Positions 18,551 through 28,370 of a DNA stretch of 52,692 nt are shown one piece after another (position 1 is the first letter of the stretch; every line of letters starts with the position of its first letter). The notes under the pieces were generated by a model. The model worked only from the letters and a program-made list of their open reading frames with translations. It had not been told where the DNA came from and did no database searches. The position numbers and the translations under genes are program-made. This stretch comes from Bacteroides xylanisolvens XB1A (GTDB lineage: Bacteria > Bacteroidota > Bacteroidia > Bacteroidales > Bacteroidaceae): positions 3,900,620 to 3,953,311 of the forward strand of contig NC_021017.1 in NCBI RefSeq assembly GCF_000210075.1, given 5' to 3'.

Positions 18551-19759
18551 ATGAAAAGATTGTTTGTGAACTTTATGACGTTTGCCGTTATGGCAACAAC
18601 ACTTACATTAACTGCATGTAGCAGTGATAGTGACGGAGACGGTGATGGTAACGGAGATGGTGGAAACAACGGTGGGACCGGTAGCTCTATTGTTGTGGGC
18701 GAAAATATCCTGTCCGGCACGCTGACCGGAGAACAGACACTGGAAGCTAAGGAATATATTCTGAACGGAACGGTAGTCATTGAAAATGGAGGCCGTCTGA
18801 ATATCCCTGCCGGAACAACAATTAAGGCTCGCGAAGGTTTCAGCAGTTATCTGCTGGTAGCACAAGGCGGTAAACTTTATGCTGACGGTACAGCTGATAA
18901 ACCGATTGTTTTCACTGCCAATTCAACAACCCCTACATCCGGCTATTGGGGAGGAATCATTATCAATGGTAAAGCTCCGATTTCCGGTTCGAACGCCAAT
19001 AAGAGTGATACAGGTCTGACGGAAATCGACAACAACTATAAATACGGTGGTAATGTTGATAATGACAATTCCGGTTCACTGACTTATGTGAAAATCTGCT
19101 ATGCCGGTGCCCGCTCTACTGCTGATATCGAGCACAACGGATTGACACTGAACGGTGTTGGAAACGGTACCAAGATCGAGAATATCTACATTCTTGAGAG
19201 CGCGGATGATGCCATCGAATTCTTTGGCGGTACGGTGAATGTAACCAACCTGTTGGCTGTGAACCCGGATGATGATATGTTCGACTTCACTCAAGGATAT
19301 TCCGGTAAATTGAAAAACTGCTATGGTGTTTGGGAAAGCGGTTATACTAGTACGGAAGCAGATCCGCGCGGCATTGAAGCAGATGGTAACTTGGATGGCA
19401 TTTATCCGGATCATTTACGTCAGTCAGACTTTGCGGTTGAAAATATGACAATCGTAAATAATGCTGCCAATACAACGGATAATGCAGACCGTATGCAAGA
19501 CGTGATTAAAATCCGTCGTGGAGCAAAAGCTACGATCACCAATGCCCTTGTCAAAGGTTCCGGCGGTACAATCGATTTGATTGATATGAATGACAGTAAA
19601 GGGGCAGGAAGTGCAGCTTCCAGCATCAGCATCACCCATACATTGAGTTTTAAGAATAAGCTGAACGGTACATTGAATACATTTACCGAGCCGACTACGA
19701 ATACTGGTGCAGATGCATCCCTGTTTACTTGGACTGGATATAATATTTCCTCATTATAA
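18551..19759 (+). CDS. Surface lipoprotein with Asp/Gly-rich tether and beta-helix-like body
   Basis: The start gives a type II signal peptide with lipobox LTAC (Cys about residue 24). An Asp/Gly/Asn-rich stretch follows (residues about 25-45: SSDSDGDGDGNGDGG). Acidic residues right after the lipid-bearing Cys are known in Bacteroides to promote export to the cell surface, so this protein is probably surface-exposed. The rest (about 350 residues) has repeated short strands and Gly/Asn turns resembling a right-handed parallel beta-helix (GYWGGIIINGKAP; IENIYILESADDAIEFFGG). Enzymatic motifs are not apparent. It sits 43 bases downstream of the TonB-dependent receptor and likely acts with it in ligand capture. 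A hairpin terminator follows. Confidence 0.88.
   Translation: MKRLFVNFMTFAVMATTLTLTACSSDSDGDGDGNGDGGNNGGTGSSIVVGENILSGTLTGEQTLEAKEYILNGTVVIENGGRLNIPAGTTIKAREGFSSYLLVAQGGKLYADGTADKPIVFTANSTTPTSGYWGGIIINGKAPISGSNANKSDTGLTEIDNNYKYGGNVDNDNSGSLTYVKICYAGARSTADIEHNGLTLNGVGNGTKIENIYILESADDAIEFFGGTVNVTNLLAVNPDDDMFDFTQGYSGKLKNCYGVWESGYTSTEADPRGIEADGNLDGIYPDHLRQSDFAVENMTIVNNAANTTDNADRMQDVIKIRRGAKATITNALVKGSGGTIDLIDMNDSKGAGSAASSISITHTLSFKNKLNGTLNTFTEPTTNTGADASLFTWTGYNISSL
18618..18670 (+). repeat. Low-complexity Asp/Gly codon tract
   Basis: Degenerate repeats of GTGAC, GGAGAC, GGTGAT and GGAGAT triplet pairs encode the Asp-Gly linker behind the lipobox of the beta-helix lipoprotein. Copy number is likely to vary between strains. 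Confidence 0.6.
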
Positions 19760-19802
19760 TAAGATATAGGTTAGCGGAGTCCGTATTTTTCAATAGGAGG
19801 TG

Positions 19803-19833
19803 TGGGAGAATTTGTAGCAAACAGATTCTCCCA
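19803..19833 (+). terminator. Terminator of the receptor-lipoprotein operon
   Basis: TGGGAGAAT (19803-19811) pairs with ATTCTCCCA (19825-19833) in a 9-base perfect stem with a 13-base loop. A T-rich tract follows, and the hairpin lies 43 bases after the lipoprotein stop codon. Confidence 0.75.
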
Positions 19834-19912
19834 TATTCTATTTATTTATTTTCGTAATCTTCTTTTAGCTTTTTTATTTGCTCCTTTATGGTATGAGTGA
19901 TTACCTTTTTTG

Positions 19913-19920
19913 TATATTTG
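19913..19920 (+). promoter_or_regulatory. Putative -7 box for the sensor kinase gene
   Basis: TATATTTG is a perfect match to TAnnTTTG. Its position places transcription start near 19927, downstream of the GTG at 19897. This argues that translation begins at the ATG at 19939 or 19951. Confidence 0.5.
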
Positions 19921-19938
19921 TCAACCTATTGTTTTACA

Positions 19939-22761
19939 ATGATACAAAATATGCAAACAGACAACGAGCGATACAGAAAAATGGCTTCTCTTGCACAAAT
20001 CGGGTGGTGGGAAGTAGATTTAACGGCAGGATATTATTTATGTTCCGATTATCTTTCTGATCTTTTGGGATTGGACGGCGACACCATCTCTACTTCGGAT
20101 TTTCTGAACCTGATACGTGAAGATTATCGCAAGCAGATTGCCCAGGAGTTCCGGGCAAATTCTTCTATCCATAAGGACTTTTATGAACAAACTTTCCCTA
20201 TTCATTCAAAATATGGCGAGGTCTGGTTGCATACTCGTCTGGCTTTTCGTGAGAAGGGTACAGGTGTTGATGGAGGTGATAAGGCTTTCGGAATAATCCA
20301 GCGCGTTGAGGCTCCCAAGGAAGAAGATCAAAGGGATGCATTAAGGCGTGTGAATGATTTGCTTTGTCGTCAGAATTTTGTTTCGCAATCGTTGCTTCGT
20401 TTCCTACGTGATGAGGCAGTAGAATCTTGTATCGCAGATATTTTGAGAGATATTCTGAATCTTTATAATGGAAAAGGACGTGTTTATATTTTTGAATACG
20501 ACGAAATTTATGCCCATCATAGTTGTATCTACGAAGTTGTTTCTGAAGGGGTATCGGCAGAGATAGACAATCTGCAGGACATGCCTGCCAGTGAGTCAAA
20601 ATGGTGGAGTGAACAGATATTATCGGGCAAGCCGATTATTTTAAATACACTGGAGCAGTTATTAGAAGAGGCTCCTGATGAATATCAGATTCTTGTAGTT
20701 CAGGGAATCAAATCGTTAATGGTGACTCCTTTGATGACAGGCGACCGCGTTTGGGGATATATGGGGATTGATTTGGTTGAGACTTACCATGACTGGAGTA
20801 ATGAAGATTTTCAATGGTTCTCCTCATTGGGAAATATTATAAATATCTGTATCGAGTTGCGTAAAACTAAGGACAAGGTAATCCGTGAACAGACTTTCCT
20901 AAATAATCTGTTTCATTTTATGCCGATGGGATATATACGTATGTCCATTATCCGTGACGAGAATAATAAACCTTGCGATTATCGGGTGACGGATGCGAAT
21001 GAGGTCAGTTCAACCTTTTTCGGGCTTCCTTTGGAGTCGTATATTGGTTCTTTGGCATCTGAAAAGCATCCTGACTATCTCCAAAAACTTAATTTTCTGG
21101 AAGAAATACTGGATAGTAATTCTTATAGAGAGAAAGATGAATATTTCCCTCGAACGGAACGGTATACGCATTGGGTGATTTATTCTCCCGGAAAGGACGA
21201 AATAGTCGGTCTATTCCTCGATTCTACGGGATCGGTACAAGCTAACCGGGCATTGGATCGTAGTGAAAAACTCTTTAAGAATATCTTTGCTAATATTCCG
21301 GCAGGAGTAGAGATCTACGATAAGGACGGCTATTTGATAGATTTGAATAATAAGGATTTAGAAATATTCGGTGTAGTGAATAAATCGGATGTGATAGGGG
21401 TTAATTTCTTTGAGAATCCGAATGTGCCGCAGGGGATTCGTGATCGTGTGCGGAATGAAGATCTGGTGGATTTCAGACTTAATTATTCTTTTGAGCAAGC
21501 AGGAGGATATTATGAGACAAGCCGTTCTAATGTGATAGAACTATATTCGAAGGTTAGTAAACTATATGATAATGAGGGCAACTTCAGCGGATATATTTTA
21601 ATAAGCATTGACAATACGGAGCGTATTGATGCAATGAACCGTATTCGTGATTTTGAGAATTTCTTCTTGATGATATCCGATTATGCAAAAGTAGGATATG
21701 CTAAATTGAATCTCTTGAACCGCAAAGGTTATGCTATAAAACAGTGGTATAAGAATTTAGGTGAGGAGGAAGATATTCCTTTGAGTGAGGTGGTAGCAGT
21801 TTATAGCCAAATGCATCCCGAAGACCGTAAGCGTTTCCTTGATTTTTATGATGGAGTCAGAGACGGAAAAAGGAGGCATTTCCAAGGGGAGATGCGTATT
21901 CGTCGTCCCGGAACGAAGAACGAATGGAATTGGGTCAGCAGTAATGTAATGGTCACCAATTATAAACCGGAAGAAAATGAAATAGAAATCATCGGTATCA
22001 ATTATGACATTACAGAATTGAAGGAGACTGAAGCCGAATTGATTCAGGCACGTGATAAAGCAGAGATGATGGATCGTTTGAAAAGTGCTTTCCTTGCCAA
22101 TATGAGTCATGAAATCCGTACGCCGCTGAATGCCATTGTCGGTTTCTCCGATTTGCTGGTAGAAACTGAAGAGCTGGCAGAACGTCAGGAGTATATTAAG
22201 ATTGTACGTGAGAATAATGAACTTTTGTTGCAATTAATTTCAGATATACTCGATTTGTCAAAGATTGAAGCGGGTACATTTGAGTTTACTAACGGAGATG
22301 TAGATGTAAATCTGTTATGTGAGGATATTGTCCGCTCTATGGGGATGAAAGCGAAAGAAGAGGTGGAACTGGTGTTTGATGATCATCTTCCGGTTTGTCA
22401 TGTCATTAGTGACCGTAACCGTATACATCAGGTGATCTCTAACTTTGTTAACAATGCAATGAAGTTTACCTCTGAAGGAAGTATTCATGTGGGGTATAAA
22501 CTAAAAGACGGAGAATTGGAGTTTTATGTCGAAGATACGGGAATCGGTATTGAAAAAGAGCAGTTGCCACATATCTTTGAGCGTTTTGTGAAGCTTAATT
22601 CTTTTGTACACGGTACAGGATTGGGACTTTCTATTTGTCAGAGCATCGTTGAACAATTAGGTGGGCGGATTGGCGTTGATTCTGAAAAAGGAAAAGGATC
22701 AAGGTTTTGGTTTACTATTCCCGGAGTGATCGTGACGGAAGAGATGAACTGTGCCCGGTAG
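19939..22761 (+). CDS. PAS/GAF sensor histidine kinase
   Basis: Translation probably starts at ATG 19939 (or 19951), because a -7 box overlaps the upstream alternative. The roughly 940-residue protein appears to lack membrane spans and so senses in the cytoplasm. It has an N-terminal PAS-like domain (IGWWEVDL), a GAF domain at about 150-320 (ending [13 protein letters not shown]), and further PAS/PAC units up to about residue 700. HisKA follows with the phospho-acceptor His at about residue 724 ([20 protein letters not shown]). The ATPase domain has an N box ([10 protein letters not shown]), G1 (VEDTGIGI) and G2 (HGTGLGLSI). No receiver domain or response regulator gene is adjacent, so its partner must be elsewhere. 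The ligand is unknown. It converges on the nuo operon. Confidence 0.92.
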   Translation: MIQNMQTDNERYRKMASLAQIGWWEVDLTAGYYLCSDYLSDLLGLDGDTISTSDFLNLIREDYRKQIAQEFRANSSIHKDFYEQTFPIHSKYGEVWLHTRLAFREKGTGVDGGDKAFGIIQRVEAPKEEDQRDALRRVNDLLCRQNFVSQSLLRFLRDEAVESCIADILRDILNLYNGKGRVYIFEYDEIYAHHSCIYEVVSEGVSAEIDNLQDMPASESKWWSEQILSGKPIILNTLEQLLEEAPDEYQILVVQGIKSLMVTPLMTGDRVWGYMGIDLVETYHDWSNEDFQWFSSLGNIINICIELRKTKDKVIREQTFLNNLFHFMPMGYIRMSIIRDENNKPCDYRVTDANEVSSTFFGLPLESYIGSLASEKHPDYLQKLNFLEEILDSNSYREKDEYFPRTERYTHWVIYSPGKDEIVGLFLDSTGSVQANRALDRSEKLFKNIFANIPAGVEIYDKDGYLIDLNNKDLEIFGVVNKSDVIGVNFFENPNVPQGIRDRVRNEDLVDFRLNYSFEQAGGYYETSRSNVIELYSKVSKLYDNEGNFSGYILISIDNTERIDAMNRIRDFENFFLMISDYAKVGYAKLNLLNRKGYAIKQWYKNLGEEEDIPLSEVVAVYSQMHPEDRKRFLDFYDGVRDGKRRHFQGEMRIRRPGTKNEWNWVSSNVMVTNYKPEENEIEIIGINYDITELKETEAELIQARDKAEMMDRLKSAFLANMSHEIRTPLNAIVGFSDLLVETEELAERQEYIKIVRENNELLLQLISDILDLSKIEAGTFEFTNGDVDVNLLCEDIVRSMGMKAKEEVELVFDDHLPVCHVISDRNRIHQVISNFVNNAMKFTSEGSIHVGYKLKDGELEFYVEDTGIGIEKEQLPHIFERFVKLNSFVHGTGLGLSICQSIVEQLGGRIGVDSEKGKGSRFWFTIPGVIVTEEMNCAR

Positions 22762-22822
22762 AGTGGTAATAAGGCAGGTGAATATCTTCCTTCCTCATTA
22801 ATAAAAGCGGCTTTTATATAGA

Positions 22823-22879
22823 AGAAACAGTCTTGGTTTTGATGTCGATTGATACTGACATGAAACCAAGACCGTTTCT
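22823..22879. terminator. Bidirectional terminator between the kinase gene and the nuo operon
   Basis: AGAAACAGTCTTGGTTT (22823-22839) pairs with AAACCAAGACCGTTTCT (22863-22879), 16 of 17 bases. An inner ATGTC/GACAT stem (22842-22846 with 22857-22861) extends the hairpin. It lies between two convergent transcripts, 61 bases after the kinase stop and 22 bases past the nuoN stop. Confidence 0.85.
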
Positions 22880-22901
22880 TTGGTGAAAAGGTGTAGTCCG
22901 T

Positions 22902-24341
22902 TTAAATTCCGAACGACAGTTTATCGATAGATTGATATACAATACTTGCAATACCCAGTCCGATGATACCCAGCGTGCAAAGTGCCAGTCCCCATTTTGT
23001 GCAGCGGTCGCTGCGGAAAGTAGGAATTGGGTTGTCGGAAGGAGTGATATACATTGCTTTTACAATCAATAGATAGTAATACAACGAAATCACTGTATTT
23101 ACCAATGCGATGAATACCAGCAAGTGGAAACCTGCATCGAAAGCAGCCATGAAGATAAAGAACTTAGAGAAGAATCCGGCAAACGGAGGGATGCCTGCCA
23201 ATGAGAACAGAGACAGAGTCATCAAGAGAGCGATTTTGGGATTCGTTTTATAAAGTCCTGCGTAATCTTCGAGCGTGAATTTCTGACTGCGTAATGCCAC
23301 GATAGTGATAACGGCAAATACTCCGAGGTTGGCGGCAGCGTACACTAATACATAATATACCAATGCCGTCATGCCTTGTGCTGTGCCTCCGATAACGCCT
23401 AACATAATATATCCCGCTTGCGAAATACTGGAGAACGCCATCAAACGTTTCAGGTTTTGCTGACGGACAGCAAATATATTGGCAATAGTGATAGAAGCGA
23501 TGGTTACCCAATAAAGTACTTCCTGCCAGTCATTAATCATTGGAGCGAATACTTTGATAAGGACGGCCAATAATACAAATGCTGCCGATCCTTTTGATAT
23601 AACACTCAAATAAGCGGTAACTGTACTCGGAGCGCCTTCGTAAACGTCTGCTGTCCATAAGTGGAATGGAACCAGTGATAACTTGAATGCCATTCCTGTG
23701 AAGAAGAATATAAATGCCATGATCTGTAACGGATTTCCGTCGATATGGGCAGGGAGGTCATCGAAATAAAGAGTCCCGGCAGAACCATAGATCATGGACA
23801 GACCAAACAACAGCAATGCACTGGAGAAAAGAGCTGTCAGAATGTATTTGGCACCTGCTTCGGCAGAGTTGTGACGGTATTTATCGAAGGCAATCAATGC
23901 TGCCATCGGAATAGAAGCTGTTTCAAGACCGATGAAGAACATCAGGAAATGTCCGGCGGAAATCATGAGATACATACCAAACAAGGTAGAGAGTGTAAGC
24001 ACATAGAATTCTCCTTGTTTGAATGAAGTGTCTTCTCTTTTCATCCACTCGTGCGCCATCAGGAAAACAATCAGTGTACCGACATTCAGGATCGATTTAA
24101 CAACTGTGTGCATCGGTACATAGTGATACATACCACCGAATGCATCGGTAGCAGTTCCCGGAATCAAGTTGATAGCCGTATGGATAGCCATCAGAATAAC
24201 GGGCAACATGGTGTTCAGGCGTGCTTTCCCACTATTTTTGTGTGCATCCGGACTCATGAAGAGGTCAGCTAGAAATAGCAGCAGTAAGACAGCTATGAGC
24301 GACAGCTCTTCTCGCATATTTAGAAATTGTGAATAATCCAT
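22902..24341 (-). CDS. nuoN: NADH-quinone oxidoreductase subunit N
   Basis: This 479-residue polytopic membrane protein is one of the three antiporter-like subunits of complex I (with NuoL and NuoM) and forms a proton channel in the membrane arm. The conserved core is visible: [17 protein letters not shown], the charged/proline segment [19 protein letters not shown], and [13 protein letters not shown]. It is the last gene of the operon, 37 bases after nuoM, and is followed by a strong hairpin. NuoN rather than NuoM or NuoL is supported by its length, the [11 protein letters not shown] motif and its terminal position. Confidence 0.96.
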   Translation of the reverse strand: MDYSQFLNMREELSLIAVLLLLFLADLFMSPDAHKNSGKARLNTMLPVILMAIHTAINLIPGTATDAFGGMYHYVPMHTVVKSILNVGTLIVFLMAHEWMKREDTSFKQGEFYVLTLSTLFGMYLMISAGHFLMFFIGLETASIPMAALIAFDKYRHNSAEAGAKYILTALFSSALLLFGLSMIYGSAGTLYFDDLPAHIDGNPLQIMAFIFFFTGMAFKLSLVPFHLWTADVYEGAPSTVTAYLSVISKGSAAFVLLAVLIKVFAPMINDWQEVLYWVTIASITIANIFAVRQQNLKRLMAFSSISQAGYIMLGVIGGTAQGMTALVYYVLVYAAANLGVFAVITIVALRSQKFTLEDYAGLYKTNPKIALLMTLSLFSLAGIPPFAGFFSKFFIFMAAFDAGFHLLVFIALVNTVISLYYYLLIVKAMYITPSDNPIPTFRSDRCTKWGLALCTLGIIGLGIASIVYQSIDKLSFGI

Positions 24342-24378
24342 CTTGTTTATTTATGAATTAAGAATTATGATTTATGAG

Positions 24379-25863
24379 TTAGGGGATTAGTTGTGAGACA
24401 ACCGGTAATACGCTTTCACCAATCATGTGGCTAACCCAGAAAGGAGCCATACCTAGTCCGGCAACGCAAACGATGAGGCAGATAACGGCTACACGTTCGT
24501 CCCAAGTTGCGTCGGTCAGTTCGAGGTGATGTTTGTTGGTGCAGGTTCCGTATAGAATCTTACCTACCAGGCGCAGGATGTAGACTGCGGTAATCACAAT
24601 CGAAGAGCAGGCGATGATGGTCAGTGTGCGGTGAAATACGTCGTTGTTCTGGAAAGAGCCGACGAAGATGGTCATTTCAGCAATGAAACCGCTTAATCCC
24701 GGCAGACCGAGGTTGGCAAGACCGGCAATCACATAACATACACTAAGGAACGGCATAATTTTCATTAAACCGGCAAGTTCGCGAACGTCACGTGTGTGTG
24801 TACGTCCATATATCATACCGATCAGAGCAAAGAACAAGGCTGTCATTAATCCGTGTGAAAGCATTTGAAGGATTGCTCCTGTTGCTGCTGTCTGGTTTAG
24901 CATCAGAATGGCGAAAAGAACCAGTCCGCAGTGAGATACGGATGAATAAGCATTGATATATTTCAAGTCGGTCTGTACGCAAGCGGAGAAGGCTCCGTAG
25001 ACTACAGAGATACCTGTCAGTATCAGGAATATCCAGGAAAGTTCGTTGGCTGCTTCCGGCATCAGATACATGGCGATACGGAAACATCCGTAACCTCCCA
25101 GTTTCATCAATACTCCGGCATGAAGCATGGATACGGCAGTCGGGGCAGAAGCGTGACCGTCAGGACTCCATGTGTGGAACGGGAAAAGGGCGCCCAATAC
25201 ACCGAAGCCGAGGAAAGTCAGCGGGAACCAGATGCATTGCTGTGCAAAAGGTATGTTGTGCAACTGTGCAATTTCGAGAAGGTTCATGGTGGTTGCTCCC
25301 GAGCCGAAATAGATTCCGAGAATACCGATCAATAGGAAAGCGGAACCGCCCATCAACATAAGGGTCAGTTTCATGGCTGCATATTCTTTACGTCCTGATC
25401 CCCATACACCAATCAGCAGGTACATCGGTATCAACGCAATTTCATAGAACATGAACATGGTGAACAAATCGACGGATATAAAGAATCCGAATACTCCCAT
25501 AGACAACAGGGTGAACCAGAGGAAATATTCTTTCGTCAGCGGTTGTAGGCGCCAGGAAGCGAATGTACCGGTGAATACGATGACAGCAGACAATAACAAC
25601 ATGGCTACCGAAATTCCGTCAACACCTACTGAATAAGATATGTGAAGCGGGGCATACCAAAGCGTATCTGCACGGAAAAGCATTTCTGCCGTATTTCCGG
25701 CGCTACGCTCTCCCAGATACAGGAATGTAAGTACGACGGAGGCAATCAGAAGTGCCGATGCGCCAGTAACCATAACCCCCCGGATGGCTTTGATTCCTCG
25801 TGCTGCCCAAAGTCCGGCCAGCATCAATAAGGGGATAAGTACGAATATGGATAAGAAATTCAT
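24379..25863 (-). CDS. nuoM: NADH-quinone oxidoreductase subunit M
   Basis: This is a 494-residue antiporter-like membrane subunit of complex I. The lysine/glutamate proton path residues lie in MFYEIALIPMYLLIGVWG and in the motif LFPFHTWSPDGHASAPTAVS. SSVSHCGLVLF and LPGLSGFIAEM are also typical of NuoM. It lies 38 bases downstream of nuoL and 37 upstream of nuoN. The nuoL-nuoM gap contains a 13-base direct repeat. Confidence 0.96.
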   Translation of the reverse strand: MNFLSIFVLIPLLMLAGLWAARGIKAIRGVMVTGASALLIASVVLTFLYLGERSAGNTAEMLFRADTLWYAPLHISYSVGVDGISVAMLLLSAVIVFTGTFASWRLQPLTKEYFLWFTLLSMGVFGFFISVDLFTMFMFYEIALIPMYLLIGVWGSGRKEYAAMKLTLMLMGGSAFLLIGILGIYFGSGATTMNLLEIAQLHNIPFAQQCIWFPLTFLGFGVLGALFPFHTWSPDGHASAPTAVSMLHAGVLMKLGGYGCFRIAMYLMPEAANELSWIFLILTGISVVYGAFSACVQTDLKYINAYSSVSHCGLVLFAILMLNQTAATGAILQMLSHGLMTALFFALIGMIYGRTHTRDVRELAGLMKIMPFLSVCYVIAGLANLGLPGLSGFIAEMTIFVGSFQNNDVFHRTLTIIACSSIVITAVYILRLVGKILYGTCTNKHHLELTDATWDERVAVICLIVCVAGLGMAPFWVSHMIGESVLPVVSQLIP

Positions 25864-25869
25864 CTTTAT

Positions 25870-25897
25870 GATTTACTATTTAAAGATTTACTATTTA
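25870..25897. repeat. 13-bp direct repeat between nuoL and nuoM
   Basis: GATTTACTATTTA occurs at 25870-25882 and again at 25885-25897, and a partial third copy (CTATTTAG) follows. The repeat fills most of the 38-base gap between nuoL and nuoM. Confidence 0.65.
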
Positions 25898-25901
25898 CTA
25901 T

Positions 25902-27833
25902 TTAGAGAATCAGCAGTAGGATAAGTGCCAATGCACCGCAAAGGAACACATACGCATATTGTTGTACCTGACCGCTCTGCAAACCACGAATCTCGTCGCT
26001 TGTTGTATTGGTGGCCCATGCCAGGAAGTCAAAGAATCCATCCACTACATGACGGTCGAACCATGCGATAGGAGTAGAGATGCAGCGGAAGATAATCTTA
26101 TGCGTAATAAACTGGTAGATATCATCAATATAGAAGCGATTATAGGCTGCCTTGTGCAGACCTTTGAATCGTTTTGCCAACGAATCAGCAACAGGCTGTT
26201 TGGCATTCTTGTACATCCATGTAGCGATTGCAATCGAAATAATCGCAATAACAACGCTCGTAATAGCTACTGACGGATCGAGATGGATAGAATAAGATTC
26301 ACCATTCGAACTGATGAAGTGTCCGAAAGGAATAAATCCTGCTCCACAAGTTACAACTGCCAGGAACATCAGCGGGAAAGTCATAGCCAACGGACTCTCA
26401 TGTGGGCGGCAAGGTGCCGCTTCCAAGTTTCCGTGCGGCGTGTTATGTTCCGAATGGGAACCTGCCCGGGGCGGCTCGCTCCCCCAAAAAATACCGTAGT
26501 AAAGGCGGAACATATAGAAAGCTGTCATTGCAGCGATGACTGTCATCACCCATCCCATTACAGGGCTGTATTGGAAACAAGCAGCCAGAATTTCATCCTT
26601 CGAGAAGAAGCCCGAGAACGGAGGAATACCGGCAATAGCCAGACAAGCAATCAGGAATGTCCAGTGAGTGATCGGCATATATTTGCGTAAACCTCCCATA
26701 GCGGACATTTCATTAGAATGTACGGCATGGATAATGCTACCTGCACCGAGGAAGAGTAATGCCTTAAACATGGCATGTGTGAAAAGGTGGAACATGGAAG
26801 CCATGTAGCCCAAACCTCCTTCGTGCGGATTCATGGAAGTACAAACACCCAGAGCTACCATCATGAAGCCAATCTGTGAAATGGTAGAGAAAGCCAGTAC
26901 ACGTTTGATGTCTGATTGTACGCAAGCCACACTTGCTGCGTAGAATGCTGTAAATGCACCTACCCAAGCAACCATGTGCAGCGTATTCGGTGCGTATGTA
27001 ATGAAAAGTGGGAACATACGTGCCACCAGATATACACCGGCAACTACCATGGTAGCCGCATGAATCAATGCGCTGACCGGAGTAGGACCTTCCATTGCAT
27101 CCGGCAACCAGATATGCAACGGGAACATGGCACTTTTACCGGCACCACCGACAAACATCAGTCCGAGAGCCAACGGAAGCATAGAAGCTCCACCGCTTAT
27201 CAAGGATACTGTATCCGGAGTGAAGCCGAATGTACCACCGTAATATCCGTAAATCAGGATACCGATCAGGAAGCCCAAGTCAGCAAAGCGAGTAACAATA
27301 AACGCTTTCTTGGAAGCAGCAATGGCAGCCGGTTTTGTATAATAAAAACCGATTAGCAGGTAAGAACTTACCCCCACCAGCTCCCAAAAAAGGTACATCT
27401 GGAAGATGTTGGTTGCAACGACCAATCCCAGCATAGACATGGTAAACAGGGATAGGAAAGCGTAATAGCGTTGAAAACCGACTTCTCCTTTCATGTAACC
27501 GAAAGAGTAGATATGTACCATCAGTGACACTGTAGAGATGACGATCAACATCATTACCGATATAGGATCGAGCAAGATGCCCAAATCGAAGTGTAAAGTC
27601 TCTGTAAAAGGAAGCCACGTGAAGTTGTAAGGCATCAGTGTGGCGAATGTTCCGTCTTCCAGTCGTGGAGCGGAGAAATATTGGATAGCTGTAACGTAGG
27701 ATAGTACTGCTACTGCTCCCAGTATCAGCGTACCGATTGTACCCGCTGTCCGGTGGGACATCCATTTACCTCCGATTCCCAATATGAGAAAGGAGAAGAA
27801 AGGAAGAAGGAGTATTAGAATTGTTAGTTCCAT
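25902..27833 (-). CDS. nuoL: NADH-quinone oxidoreductase subunit L
   Basis: The 643-residue protein is the distal antiporter-like subunit of complex I, with the long C-terminal lateral helix expected from its length. Conserved segments include FWELVGVSSYLLIGFYYTKP, SAMFPLHIWLPDAMEGPTPV and HATMVVAGVYLVARM, with FSTISQIGFMMVALG. The C-terminal part carries the amphipathic region after RFYIDDIYQFITHK. It is separated from nuoK by 191 bases, the largest gap in the operon. That gap holds a five-copy palindromic repeat array. Confidence 0.96.
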   Translation of the reverse strand: MELTILILLLPFFSFLILGIGGKWMSHRTAGTIGTLILGAVAVLSYVTAIQYFSAPRLEDGTFATLMPYNFTWLPFTETLHFDLGILLDPISVMMLIVISTVSLMVHIYSFGYMKGEVGFQRYYAFLSLFTMSMLGLVVATNIFQMYLFWELVGVSSYLLIGFYYTKPAAIAASKKAFIVTRFADLGFLIGILIYGYYGGTFGFTPDTVSLISGGASMLPLALGLMFVGGAGKSAMFPLHIWLPDAMEGPTPVSALIHAATMVVAGVYLVARMFPLFITYAPNTLHMVAWVGAFTAFYAASVACVQSDIKRVLAFSTISQIGFMMVALGVCTSMNPHEGGLGYMASMFHLFTHAMFKALLFLGAGSIIHAVHSNEMSAMGGLRKYMPITHWTFLIACLAIAGIPPFSGFFSKDEILAACFQYSPVMGWVMTVIAAMTAFYMFRLYYGIFWGSEPPRAGSHSEHNTPHGNLEAAPCRPHESPLAMTFPLMFLAVVTCGAGFIPFGHFISSNGESYSIHLDPSVAITSVVIAIISIAIATWMYKNAKQPVADSLAKRFKGLHKAAYNRFYIDDIYQFITHKIIFRCISTPIAWFDRHVVDGFFDFLAWATNTTSDEIRGLQSGQVQQYAYVFLCGALALILLLIL

Positions 27834-27916
27834 ACAGTTTTATTTAATTACTTGAGTTATTATTAATAATTTTTGGTCTTATAGCTGATAATCACTATAC
27901 TCGGACCTTCTGTTTG

Positions 27917-28021
27917 GTTTCCCGGTGTGAAACTAGTTGTTCCTCGGTGAGAAACACTTTGTTTCTCGGTGTGAAACGAAGTGTTTCAAGGGATGAAACA
28001 CCTTGTTCCTGGGAATGAAAC
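27917..28021. repeat. Five-copy palindromic repeat array with exact 22-bp period
   Basis: Five 17-base units start at 27917, 27939, 27961, 27983 and 28005. Each has a left GTTTC or GTTCC and a right GAAAC separated by 7 bases, so every unit is an inverted repeat of its own ends. Example units are GTTTCCCGGTGTGAAAC and GTTTCTCGGTGTGAAAC; the last two have AAGGGAT and TGGGAAT centres. Spacers are always 5 bases. The array ends 3 bases from the nuoK stop codon and lies in the nuoK-nuoL gap. The period is close to two DNA helix turns, so every unit faces the same side of the DNA. Confidence 0.9.
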
Positions 28022-28024
28022 AAA

Positions 28025-28333
28025 TCACCACTTCAACTCGTCCAGGTTGCGCACCTGAATGCTTCGAAGATTACGATAAATGTTAATCATGATGGCGATA
28101 GCTATTGCAGTTTCCGCAGCCGAGATGGCGATGGAAAAGAGTGCAAAGAAATAACCCTCCATTCCCCCCGGAAAAAGGAAACGATTGAATACGGCGAAGT
28201 TGATGTCCGTAGCATTCAGCATTAACTCTACAGAAATCAGGATAGCCAGTGTATTTCGGCGGGTAAAGAATCCATAGATTCCTGCAAACATCATGATGGT
28301 AGAAACTACCAGGTAATATTCCATGTGTATCAT
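28025..28333 (-). CDS. nuoK: NADH-quinone oxidoreductase subunit K
   Basis: A 102-residue protein with three membrane spans, the MrpC-like subunit of the complex I membrane arm. The two buried glutamates used in proton transfer are visible in ISVELMLNATDINF and in SAAETAIAIAI. The start at 28333 (MIHMEYY) resembles the usual NuoK N-terminus. It follows nuoJ by 37 bases. Its stop is directly followed by the 22-base-period repeat array. Confidence 0.96.
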   Translation of the reverse strand: MIHMEYYLVVSTIMMFAGIYGFFTRRNTLAILISVELMLNATDINFAVFNRFLFPGGMEGYFFALFSIAISAAETAIAIAIMINIYRNLRSIQVRNLDELKW

Positions 28334-28370
28334 ATTCGAACTCTATTTTGATAGTTAATACTTAAAATTC

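Noticed and set aside
15793..19759. SusC/SusD-type glycan utilisation pair
   Set aside because: The second gene has no SusD features (no TPR-type helical fold); it looks like a beta-helix lipoprotein.
27917..28021. Five regular repeats as a CRISPR array
   Set aside because: The repeats are 17 bases, partly degenerate, with 5-base spacers; CRISPR arrays have about 24-40 base repeats and spacers of similar length. No cas gene is present.
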